Assembly (NCBI GenBank): GCA_022414725.1
Contig: CM039463.1
Location: 55,492,094 to 55,556,093 of the forward strand
Source: Microglena sp. YARC
Taxonomy: Eukaryota; Chlorophyta; Chlorophyceae; Chlamydomonadales; Chlamydomonadaceae
Direction of reading: 5' to 3'
Length of the DNA stretch: 64,000 bases
Below the pieces are notes generated by a model. That model was not told the DNA's origin, did no database searches, and saw only the letters and a list, made by a program, of their open reading frames with translations. A program made the position numbers and the translations under genes. Shown piece by piece: positions 41,850 to 53,800 of the stretch. Numbering within the stretch: position 1 is the first letter of the stretch; every line of letters starts with the position of its first letter.

Positions 41850-43905
41850 ATGGACTGATGTGCGAATGCATGGCAACATTTTATATTTGAAATTCAAACA
41901 ATCACACCTGAATTGATCATGTTGGGGCTCGGCTGGCTCCCAGTATACGCCACGCCCCCTTCCTCTTGCGTGATATGGATTGATGTGGGCATATGTAGAT
42001 AGTAACCTAGCAAATGCCAACAATCATACATGCATTTGTCATGTTATCAAATGCCAACAATCACAAATAAATTATCATGAAAATGAGATGATGATTAAAT
42101 TATATTGTATGATTAAATTATCACTGCAGCACAAACTCAGGGCCCCCGTCAGTAAAACGATTGTTTGGGTTCAGGTCATCAATGTTTTTTTCTATTTAGA
42201 CCTTACCAAAGCCCCTTTAGCCTATTTGGCCTACCCTCATTCTGTAACATACATACAATCACACCTGCATTTTTCACGTTGGAGCTCCGCTCTCTCGCTG
42301 GGACCTCCCACAGGGACCCCTCATAAAGACCCCTCACCAGGTTCCCCCACAAGAACCCCAACCCCGACCCCACAACCCCTATCCCACCCAACATTTGCAC
42401 ATGCAATGCCTGCAATCAAACCTGAATTTGTCATTTTGAGCTCCGCTTTCTCACCAAGACACAAGACAAGAACTCTAACCAGGTGCCCCCTGCAGAACCC
42501 CAACCCCAACCTCACCACTCCTATTCCACTCATCCTTTGCCTATACAATGCCTGCAATCACACCTGAATTTGTCATGTTGGGCATCCGCTGGCTCCCAAT
42601 GTACGCCACGGCCCCTTTCCTCTTGTCCTGCATCTCTAACTCTCTGCTGGTGCCCCCTCAGGTGATAAAATGAATAAAAAATATGGGATGGATAGATATG
42701 GAAATGCATAGTAACATATAGTATACAATGCCTGCAATCACACCTGACTTTCCATGTTGAGGCTCCGCTGGCTCCTAATGTACGCCACGACCCCCTGTAT
42801 CTTGTGCTGCATACCCATCTCTCTGCTGGTGCCCCCTCAGGTGATAAATTAATACATGAATATGGGATGGGAATGCATAGTAACATACGGTATACAATGC
42901 ATGCAATCACACTTGAATGTGTCATGTCGGGGCTCCGATGGTTCCATGTGTACGCCACAGCCCCTTTCCTGTTGTGCTGCATCCCCGTCTCTCTGCTGGT
43001 GCCCCCTCAGGTGAGACATGAATAAATAAATATGGGATGGATAGATGTGGGAATGCATAGGAGCAAACGGAAAACAATGTATGCAATCACAGCTGAATGT
43101 GTCATGTAGGGGCTCTGCTGGTTCCCCGTGTACGCCATGACCCCATGTATCTTGTGCTGCATCTCCATCTCTCTGCTGGTACCCCCTAAGGTGATAAATG
43201 AATACATAGATATGGCATGGATATATGTGGGAATGCATAGTAACATACGGTATACAATGCATGCAATCACAGCTGAATGTGTCATGCCGGGGCTCCGATG
43301 GTTCCATGTGTACGCCACCGCCCCCTTCCTCTTGTGCTGCAGCTCCATCTCTCAACTGGTGCCCCCTTAGGTAATAAATGAATACATACATATGGGATGG
43401 ATAGATGTGGGAATGCATAGTAACAAACGGAAAATAATGCCTGCAATCACACCTCAAAGTGTCATGCCGGGGCTCCGCTGGTCCCATGTGTACGCCACAG
43501 CCCCTTTCCTGGTGTGCTGCATCTCAATATCTCTGCTGGTGTCCCCTCAGGTGATAAATGAATAAACAAATATGGGGTGTATAGATGTGGAAAGGAATAG
43601 TAATACATGGTATACAATGCATGCAATCACACCTGACTTTCCATGTTGGGGCTCCGCTGGTCCCATGTGTACGCCACAGCCCTCTGCATCTCCATCTCTC
43701 TGCTGGTGCCCCTTCAGGTGATAAATTAATACATACATATGGGATGGATAGATGTGGGAATGCATAGTAACAAACGGAAAACAATGCCTGAAATCACACC
43801 TGAATGTGTCATGTTGGGCATCTGCTGGCTCCCAGTGTACGCCACGGCCCCCTTCCTCTTGTGCTGAATCTCCATCTCTCTGTTGGTGCCCCCTCAGGGA
43901 CCTCT
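41850..43905 (-). repeat. About ten tandem 180-bp units, each with an exon-like block
   Basis: Units recur at about 42,540, 42,725, 42,895, 43,075, 43,253, 43,432, 43,612 and 43,785, with older ones to 41,850. On the minus strand each has TCACCTGAG or CACCAGCAG acceptors, a block of about 100 bp (GGCACCAGCAGAGAGATGGA onward) and a CATTCAG|GTGTGATT donor-like end. Two frames stay open (GHQQRDGDAAQEEGGRGVHW; REMEMQHKRKGAVAYT). The splice-like ends are conserved, but none of the frames fits the phase of the next exon at 41,685, so coding use is uncertain. Confidence 0.75.
42116..42256 (+). mobile_element. Dispersed repeat C, copy 2
   Basis: TTATCACTGCAGCACAAACT through AAAACGATTGTTTGGGTTCA to TTCTGTAACATACATACA. 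Inserted in the 180-bp tandem array. Confidence 0.7.
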
Positions 43906-45612
43906 CACTGGAGTAACAGGGGTGGCAGGCCCCTACCAGGCGAGGAGGCACTTTGAGTGAAAGTGCTGTCCAGGGAAGTCGCAAAGATGTGCTACACAAA
44001 GTGACAGCCTCTTAAAAGCAAGCTGGCAAGCCCCAGACAGGCGAGGTGTCCAGTGCAAGTTGGGATGGGAGGGGGGGGGGGGGGGGGGGGTGAAGTGGCA
44101 AGCCCCTACTGCGTTAGCTGGCAAGCCCCCGGCAGTTGAATGTTTCTGACCGATTAGAAGGGGTAATGCACCTGCCAGCTTTAGCGTTGGCTGAAGGGCT
44201 GTCTCTGGTTAGCAGGGGACCACACCAACACCAGTGGTAGAAGGGTGTATGATCCGGCCATGTTCATCAAGCCACGCCTCCTGGCATTGATTTTATTTCA
44301 TTTCTCCCAACACCTGTGCTTTGTAGCTTCAGGAGGTTCATGGACACATGCTCAAGCACTGCCTGCGTTAACCTCTCTTGGCGCTACTGATAGAGCTTGG
44401 GCTTGGGCTTGGGCTTGCAGTAATGGGCTGAGAGGAGATGAGGGTTCTAACAGGATTATTTTGGAAGTCGATACTAAGATTATAAATATATGTTATAGAG
44501 CTGTAAATAGGTACTCGATTAGAATATCGGTGGATGCTCTGCGTTTGGCGAAGCAGCAACGGGCTGTAGCTACATAGGTTTTTGAAAGTTCAAGAGCGCT
44601 GCTTTTTCTTGGGACGGCAAGAGAGCTGGGTTGAGTTCTGGATGAGGGAATTAGACGTCGAGCATGCTTGATGATATCAATAGAGTCGGTCGCAAGGGGG
44701 AGGGGGGGCCGTGGGACATTGGCGAAGGTCGCGCTGTCGGGCATGCATGGGCTCTCGGGAAGGGACGCGTGTTGGAGTTGGTTGGTTGGTTGGTTTTTTG
44801 TGTTCGGTTTTCGGTAGAACCGCCTGGCTTGAGGCGAGCAAGGGCGAGCATCTGAAGCAGAGGATATGAAGTGATCGACGAATCGTGACAAGAGAACACG
44901 TGAACAGGGAGCGACCAACTCAAGACCTCTAGTCTGGGCTCTGAGCCTCAGATAATACTCAGCTCCGATGCTTGATCTCGAATCTCGCAGGCTAGCGACA
45001 CTATCAGCTTGCGCGTTAAAACGTACACTGGAGGAGCCCAGGCCTCAAAATTTTCAGTGAGGCTGGGTAAGGCCAAGTGATTTTCTGAGAATTCGGCTAC
45101 AATGGCTATATTTTGAGCTACTTTTCAGCACATTTTGAGCATCTCATTTGGGGGGGGGGGGGGGGCTCCTCAGGACTTTTAGGCGGGATGGGGGGGTGGG
45201 GGTGGGGATGCTTTTTTTCTCCTCACGATAGTAGAAAAACAATACCGGTAGTAGGGAAATAGTAGGATTCCCCCCGGGTATCAATTTTTAAAGTGTCATT
45301 GACAGCTACGCAGTTGTACAGTGACAGCCAAGCACACACCCTGACCTGCAACCTCTCAACTTGAGAGTCTCCTGGCCGTCCAAGAGGAAATTCTGGACCA
45401 ATCAAATGCTGATTGGTTAGAAATGAAGGGAAACTCGAAACCCTCGTAGAAGACGACCTTCTGAATATATTAGCTTTGTAACTTCATAAATTGTCCTCAG
45501 TGAAGCATGTAAGTTTAATTTAAGCCTTCAAGTTCAAGAAGCATTTAAGGCTCCATCCTGCTTATATTCCGCAGGAAGGTTGATTATTGCTCTGGTCACC
45601 CTACAACTCGAA
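43906..45612. other. Intergenic region between the minus-strand gene and the dynamin gene
   Basis: It contains poly-G tracts (44,071-44,090; 45,150-45,165) and short GCAAGCCCC repeats near 44,020-44,135. A 110-codon plus-strand ORF at 44,245-44,577 is not recognised. This is probably the shared 5' region of two divergent genes; I see no clear TATA box near either start. The ORF's late part (NRIILEVDTKIINICYRAVN) could be a real exon, but splice evidence is lacking. Confidence 0.4.
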
Positions 45613-45857
45613 ATGGCTGCTAATTCGGAAGGTGCAAATTTCAGCTGCAGCCAGTATGGGCTTTTCTCAGCTGGTCTGATTGACATTTGCAACCAGTTAC
45701 GACAGCTGGGTGTCTCCAGCGAAGTGAAACTCCCCACCCTGGTAACTGCTGGAAATCAGAGCTCGGGTAAATCCTCGGTGGTTGAAGCTATAGCTGGTAT
45801 CCCCCTACCACGCGCATCTGGAACATGCACTCGCTGCCCTACAGAAGTGCGGATGAG
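45613..45857 (+). CDS. Dynamin exon 1 (G1 and G2 motifs)
   Basis: The ATG at 45,613 (GAAATGGCT) is chosen because family homology begins soon after; an in-frame ATG at 45,580 would add 11 residues. The donor is read as ATGAG|GCGAGT, a GC donor. It is the only candidate that leaves phase 2 to match AG|GAAAAAG at 48,156 and continue VRMRKKPP...TGWLCRIKL. Confidence 0.8.
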
Positions 45858-47548
45858 GCGAGTTACGGTATTTGTTTTCGGAAAATTCCAGGAACGTGAA
45901 ATTGTTTAGAGCTTTGTGTGAAATTATGTACAATACTGAGCCAGGTCGTGTAAAAAGGCTGAATTGCTCGTGTATGATCGTTATAGTCCATTGGTAGCCT
46001 ACTGGATAGGGGCTTGCCCAAACATGAAAATGAATATTTGACCTAGATCTTGATCAGCCGTTGGAGCCAATTGAAACCGTAAGTGACGAACTGGTCCCCG
46101 ACTAATGGTAAAACAGGGGCATACGATGGAGGACCCGAGTTCCAGTGAAATACATGTATTTTCAGTTAACGTTTACGCTAACAAGGGAAGGGTTGATAGA
46201 AAATGAATATTGGCGGCCTGGATATATACTTAACCAGATAAAAAGTAACTCTTGCATAAACTGGGAAGTCGAAAGATCAGGATCAATCCCAAATTAAATG
46301 CAAACACGCCTTTCATATCAGAAATTCAGAATGTCCGTTATACGCTGAGGTGGCAAAAATTATTTTTGAGACAATGTTAATTAACATGAGTTGGTGGATG
46401 AAGACTCCAGCATGAAGTTGGTCATGAATCCTGATTCCTTTGAAGGATGGAAATAATCAATAAAATTTATAAAAAATGCGATAAGAATCTCACAATTAAA
46501 TTATCATCCCAGATTACGTTACTCGGATGTAACAATTTAAAATTCAATTTATCATCCCAGATGAGATAATGATTTATTTGTATTATATAAGTAAATGATC
46601 ACCGTAGCACGAACTCAGGGCCCCGTCGGTAAAACGATTGTTTGGGGTTCAGTTCACCATTTTTTTTCTTTGTAAGCCCTTCCTTTCAAGGTTGGGCGAG
46701 TCTCTTTAGCCTATTTGGCCTGCCCCTTGACTTTAACATACATACATGAAACAGTTACATTGAACAAGCAATCAATGGTATGGCCGGGAGTAGAAAACAA
46801 AGTTCACTCCCCCCACGCCTAAAAAAGCTGAGGAGGGCTGGGACCCCCCCCCCCCCCCCTTCAATATAAATACCCTTTTTTGAAAAACTTAGATATGGAT
46901 TCTGGGGGGTTACAATATGGCGCACATAATGGCATCCTCGGAATTCCCACACAGGGATGGTGTGATATTCAAAACTCAGTTCTGCACCCCCTTTGGGTTG
47001 CCCAAGTACTATAGACACCCTTCACCTTTGCAGGGGGCGGCCAGAAACTGGAGTTTTTATTATGCCAAACCGGTCCAAACAAAACAGCAGAAGGACAGTT
47101 TTCTCAGGATGTTTCAACTACACTTCCCCTTGGGCCCCACCCAACTCGGCCCCAATGTTTAATGGGCCAGAAGCCACTCCAGGTTTCGTCCAAATCAGGC
47201 GAATGATGGCAGCATGGAGGCTCAATAAAGGCACACCAATAGGCACACCAAATATATAACCAAGGACCTGCCAGGACTGCTTTTCATTATTATTGAAAGT
47301 GCACCCTGTGACTAGACGTGGGATTCAGGACTTGTCACTACTACAGCTCCTTCACAAGCTTCCCCATAAATTCTCTCTGGGGCTCTCATTGGACGGACCA
47401 GCATCAGCATCAGGCATACCGAAACGAAGAGAAAGCAACCGCGTAGAACGTAGTAGAGTGGCGGCGTTTCGGTGTTGTTGCAAGGGTGGTGGGTTGGGGC
47501 GGGTGGGTGTGTGTGTGGGGGGGGGGAGGGGGTTAGGGTTTAGGGTGT

Positions 47549-47579
<31 letters not shown>

Positions 47580-47861
47580 GGGGGACACCCACACAAACAC
47601 CTGGGTGTTAAGTCGTGCCAATGAACTGCCATTGTGATTCACACAGCCATTTACCCTCTCATTACTCTGGGCTGGGCTGGGGTTAGGGGGGGGGGGGGGG
47701 GGGGGGGAGGGTAAATACTTATTGCACCAGGTCCAAAGTGGTGCCAATAGACTACCCTTCCCAAGGCCTACTCAGAAGTGGTCTCAGAATGAAATTTGGA
47801 GGTCTGAGTAAAAAGGTAGCAAAAAGGTAGCAAAAAGCAAAAATGTGGGCCCAGACCCCCC

Positions 47862-47895
<34 letters not shown>

Positions 47896-50800
47896 TAAGG
47901 TGCTCAGAATGACCTGAAAAGTGAGGCCTGGGCTACTCCTGGTATGGCCATGAAATAAGTTGCAAGCATGGATGCAAGACCTAAGTTATAGTTGTAACAT
48001 TTACTTGGAGTTTGTTGGAATTCTCGTGAACATTCTTGATGTGTCTTCTTCGTCTGTCTCATATACATAAACCGTCTACCTCCGTACGTGTTAGTAGGCT
48101 TGACTGGCTTGTCATTCTATCTAGGAACTCGGAAGTATTTCAATTTTATTCTCAGGAAAAAGCCCCCGGCATTGTCCGAAAGTGATACTGGTTGGCTCTG
48201 TCGCATCAAGCTGAAGAAGGAGTATGACTCACAAGGTGTCAAGTTACCAGAAGTCCCACCAGAAGAGAACTTCCGCAAGATCACGCGTAAGGAGGATATC
48301 ACAACAGGTGTAGCTGAGGCCCAAGCAGAGCTTCTGGGCAGTGATGGACTAGAGTTCACGTGCAACACTGTTGTTTTGGAGTTGGAGGGGGAAGAGGTCG
48401 ACTTGACCATTGTGGACCTTCCGGGGATCATTCAGTTCCACCCCAAGGGCCAGCCATATGTGGACATGATCAAAGCCATGGTGAAGAAGAATATCGAGCA
48501 ACAACATGTGATCATGGTGTTGACTATCACAGCAATGGATGACCTGGAGAATCAGGCAAGTGTCTTGAGGTCGACAAGGAAGTTTTTGAAGATGGATGCG
48601 CAGAAATGGATTTGCACTTAATGTACCAGTACCGTTTGCCCTACTGGACACGTAGTGTATGGACAGGGTTCAGTCATAAACTGGTCAATGTCTACTTTGG
48701 CCCTTAGTTACCTCCGTACGATGTCGTTATTGTAACTCTTTACACACATCATTACGCACTACCATCAAACATCAGGGCAATCAGGGCATGCACATTCCCA
48801 TGCTTTTCCAATCCCGTCTGCACCACTCATGACCCAAAACTGGTATGATTCAGAGTTTTCAGTGACATAGGGGGTGATTAGTATAGTCCATGTCTAAAAG
48901 AATCAGATGCTCTGATGTAGTATTTTCTTGTTTGAAGTTGAGTATTTTCACCCCAGGAGGTGGGTTTCCCAACACAAACCAGAGGCACCGAGGTTTGATT
49001 CAGTTTGAATGGCGTTGCCACTCCTACAAATGAGTAGGCGCACTGGCAGTGGAGGGATAGTTTTTCAGTCCTACGGATATTACCTTGATCGGAAGGCCAC
49101 TGAGTAGCAGTTACTCAGTCAGTCGAAACAGACAAGTCCCCGGCTTGGTCCCTTGCTGAAAGTATTGGTAACGGAATCGGAATCGGAATTAGAGCGGACC
49201 AAAGCTACTAAGTTACTGTTGGCTGCTGTGAAAGGCTTCGTCAAGGTCGTCAGTCGGACAAGCGGACAGCGGGGTGGATCTGGGGGCTCCCGCCCCCCAT
49301 TAGGGGGGGCATCGCCTTAAATCCTAAGCACCCCTCTTTTCCCGCTCCCCTACAAACTTACATCCACCCAATTGTATGTATATAGGCTATCAAGTTGCTG
49401 TCGAACACAGTGGACCCTGAAGGTCACCGCACCATTGGCGTGATCACCAAGCCAGATAACATCCCAGATGGCGATCATGACAAGTGGGTGACATTGGCCA
49501 ACAACCAGAACCCAAGGCAGACACTGTCTTTGGGCTACTATTTCGTCAAGAACCCCGGCCAGGCGCAGCTGGATGAAGGGATCACTTTTGATGAAGCCAG
49601 GGAGCGGGAGCTGCACTTCTTTGCACATGATCCCATCTGGTCAGCCTCTAACCCAAGCCGCCTAGGGACATTCAAGCTGTGAAGTGCACTGAGTGACATG
49701 TTGGTGAAGCGCATTGCTCTGGAGCTTCCAAGCATCAAACAACGTGCTCTACAGAAGCTGCTGGTGAGTACAACATAAGCGTTTTCCGGATAGCGCTACC
49801 CTCCAACGTTGTTTTGACACATGCATGATTTGATTCTAGTTGGCCCTTGTAATGGGTTTCGGTTTGCTGACTGTGAGTTGCCTTGAGGTATTTACGGTAT
49901 AGAACGTACTTCATTTATTTGATTGTTGGAGCTGCTGGCCATCTTCCGTCATAGTATTGTTAGAGGTACTGTACTGTTGGGTACTGTTGGGTACTGTACT
50001 GTACTGTACTGTTGCATTTATTTTCTATTGAAGCCTATTTATGGGTTACATGTGTGGGAGTATTGGATTGGTCTGATACCTATTGCAATGCCATCCGCAA
50101 CTTAAAATGAATATTGGATTGATACTTGTGCAGTCAAGAGGACCAAGGCATATGGCCTAACAATATTCAAGAGGCCTACGCATACTGTATGCGCCTTAAG
50201 TATTGGCAAATGGTTTGGCTAATGACCCTATGCCAAGCTGGATTAGGAGGGAGCCTGAGACCACTCCGGGTGGTTAGCCTTTGTCAAGTTAGGTTATCAT
50301 GGTACTTCGCAGTACACTGTTTTTGTTAATCTCGCCCAATGAGCTACACTCGGTTAAATGTCCAAGTCAATGATATTATTGATGCGTATGCCCAGAATAA
50401 CTCATTTGTGTCACACTTGAATCTGGTTTGAATTGATACAATGTAAAAAGGATTCCTCCACTGGTAACATGACCTTGAACTTGGTTACGTGGCTACAGCC
50501 AGCAATTTGGCTGGCTGGAGCCATGTACCGGTCTGGCTAATAAGCCCTAGCAAGCTTAATACTCCTGATTTGAATTGTCACATGGTTTTACAGCAACATT
50601 GGGCTGACTACTTTGTGAATATGTTACAAGGAAATGTAACAAAAACATGTAAGCCAAAAGAAGATTTGCCAACTGGATTTAAGGTCTAAACTTGAGTCAG
50701 TCAAAGCCATAGACCCCTTTGCCAAGTTAGGTTTGCCATGCTTTTATGAGTCTCAGTTTTAAGGTGCAAACGACATTTGACAATACTTAAGCTTGCCAAT

Positions 50801-53800
50801 ACTTAAGTACCGTACCAAATATCAATGCTGCTTGAGCCATCATGAAGAAATTATACACCTATCATGCATCAATATCTGCAGGATACACAGTTGAAGCTAG
50901 ATGAATTGCCTCCCAAGCCTAGGGAAGATGCCAGGTCGGAATTGCAGCACTTGCTGCAGAAAGTTGCGAATGAGCTGGATGATAAAGTGAATTGCAAGAC
51001 CTTAGATGGCAGGCAGATCTTTCAGAAGACAAAAAGGATCTTCAAAGGATTTGCGAGTGCTGTCATAGACAGCATGCCTTCATTTGAGGTTAGATACAAA
51101 CTAATACCTGACCATCTCTATATATCCACTTCAAATACATAATTGTTTTGATGCTGATGCTGATGCTGTCGATTACATCTTCCTGCTGCCCTACTGGAAT
51201 CAAAATGTGCCCTTGGTTTGACGGAGTCAAGAGGGACTTAAGAACATCATGCAAACAAAAAATCTGTTCGATGATTTTTGGCGGAGCCCCTTCTTCAAGG
51301 GGGCGGGAGCCCCCATGTTTACCCATTTGTCCGTCCGACCGAAAAAATTGCTTGAAGCCTGACACGTCATCCAACGGTCGCGTAACTAACTCGCTTCGGC
51401 CAGCTCCATCGTTGCCACCTTTTGTTCCGTTGCCAACACACTCCGCCATTTTCATGTCGGTTACGACGCTGCATAGGACTTGTTTCGTGGGGCTTCAGAA
51501 CATATATCCTAACAGAATCGTGATCCAAGCACGCTAGGGGAACGCCTAGGTAAATCGACAAATCATTTGTTGTGCAGGTGAGAGAGGTGATCATTTCGGC
51601 CTTAGGCTGCGGGGATGGCCTAGAAGACTTGGAGGACCAGAATGACTCAGAGGATCCAGAGAACACAGAGGACACAGCGGAATCGAAGGATCTTGAGAAC
51701 ACAAAGGACACAGAGGACTCGAAGGATCCGGAGAACACAGAGGACACAAAGGACTCAGAAGATGCAAGCACCCTCTCACTTAAGGATGTAAAGAAACTTC
51801 GAGCTCGGCACCTGGGACGAGAGCTACCTACCTTCAGCCCTTACAGCGCCGTGGAGGAGTTGATTGAGATGCACAAAGGGAGGTGGGGGGGAATCTCATT
51901 GAAGTGCTTGGGAAACGTGATGAAGGAGCTTACTGAGCTGATGGTGGACTCTGTTGAGCGTCACTTTGGCCAGTTTCCTGTTGCGAGGGCCCAGATAAGG
52001 TATGTGTTCATGGTCGTCAAATAGGGTAAAGTGACTTATATAGTGCCCACCATCAAACAATCAAGATAAGGTGATACTTTGTACAATAAAGAGTAAAACG
52101 TATGTATGCATGAACTGAAATATCTGCCATTCAATAAGAACTCACGTAAGAATGATAAGTAGCTAGGATTCCGAAGTACGGGTGTGCCCAGCGGAGGTGG
52201 AAAAGAGCCAGTATATTAATTATTGGAGGGTCGGGGTTGGGGAGGGTGGGAACACGAGGAGACCAAAGGGAAGGAATTAGGAGTTGGTGGTGTTGGTGTT
52301 GGTGGTGCTGGTGGCATTGGAGGAGCAGCTGAGGATGTGGCAATCCTCATCTCCATTCAGAATCCTAAATAGGCTACAAGCTTCTTACTCTTATCTGAAA
52401 AATGAAGGGAAATCATGCCACCCACACTCACATCAACTCTCTCACATGACATTTAAAATTCCCCTTCAAACTGCGCTTTTATTCTGCTATAAAAACCAAC
52501 AAGTCTAACAGTAACCCCCCCCCCATCCCCCCATCCCCCCCCCCCCCTCCCCCCTCGGTGTACCCCTTCCCATCCATCCTCCCTACAGGGCATTGATATC
52601 CGCCCTTCTAGAGTCCAAGGCTGAGTCGTGCAAGAATCTTCTGATTGGATTGGTGAACACAGAGAAGGCCAACACATTCACCATGAACACCCACTACTTT
52701 GTGGATAGCAAGACTGCATTCATGACGCGCCTGAAGGAGGCATACCTTGGCGTGTACAAATACCGACAGGCTGGCATGTTAACTAAATCTACCTATAAGG
52801 CGGTTGAGACTGACTATGCTGCGGATGAGACAGCTGTGTTGGGCCACATCCAGAAGCTTGGCATTCCATGCACCAATCTGAACCGACTATATCGGTCTCA
52901 AGCTACCCCTGTTGATGACGAGCTGAGCATGATGGCAGCAACGCTTGCGTACTTCAAAGTAAGTCCTTACAAACTATGCATGCATGTGGCAGTTGGGGGA
53001 TATACCTCTCTACCTTGACCAGAGGATGTTTTTGCAGAAACTTGTGCAAGTGTTTCTGAAGGTATTCTGAAGCAGCTGATGATGCCCCCAGAAAGGATAT
53101 ATATTAATGATTCTCAATCTATTTCCTCATGCATTACCAACAGAGCACAAGTAGCTCAAACACGTTTATGACAACGTGTTCTGTCCATTTATATTAACTG
53201 ACATGGTGATCTCTTGACAACCAATGTATGGGTGCATTCTTGGGTGGATGGGAGCAGTTGTCTATAGCATGGATAAATGCGCCTACTCTTTTGTCGGAGT
53301 GGCAACGCCATTCAAACTGAATCCTCGGTGTAGCTGGTTTGTGTAGGGAGAACCACAACTATAAAAATGGCAGACTGTCCCGTGTAGGACAGTATATGAC
53401 AGTGGCAAGGGCATTGTGATTGGCATGGAGCATGGAGCATAATATTGGGCATTGGTATGGGCATATTGCCATGAATAGGCAGTTTAGGCACGTGTTTTAC
53501 ATTATGGAATGTGTTTGGGTATAGCTTTATTAGGTATGGGTATGAGTATGGCATACCCTACAACGGTATTACATTTCACTTTGGCACCTGATCCCTTGCT
53601 TTCATCCTCTGCAATGGAATTGTATTTAGGTTGCGTTCAAGCGGGTGGTGGATGAGGTGCCGCTGCACATCATGAGCTTCTTGATGCAAAGCTTCGCCAG
53701 TCGGGACAATCTCCCTGCATACATGTATGATGAGATCTTGAAGAACGGCAGAAGTGGGTATGATGGATAAATGAAAAAGTCAATCATTTAACGGACCCGC

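Noticed and set aside
42500..43900. Plus-strand transmembrane exon (VYATAPFLLCCISISLLVPP) repeated ten times
   Set aside because: Most units lack an AG acceptor in the right place on the plus strand; minus-strand splice signals are better conserved.
49680..49682. TGA as selenocysteine
   Set aside because: Dynamins do not use Sec here, Arg is the usual family residue, and no SECIS-like element was sought or seen.
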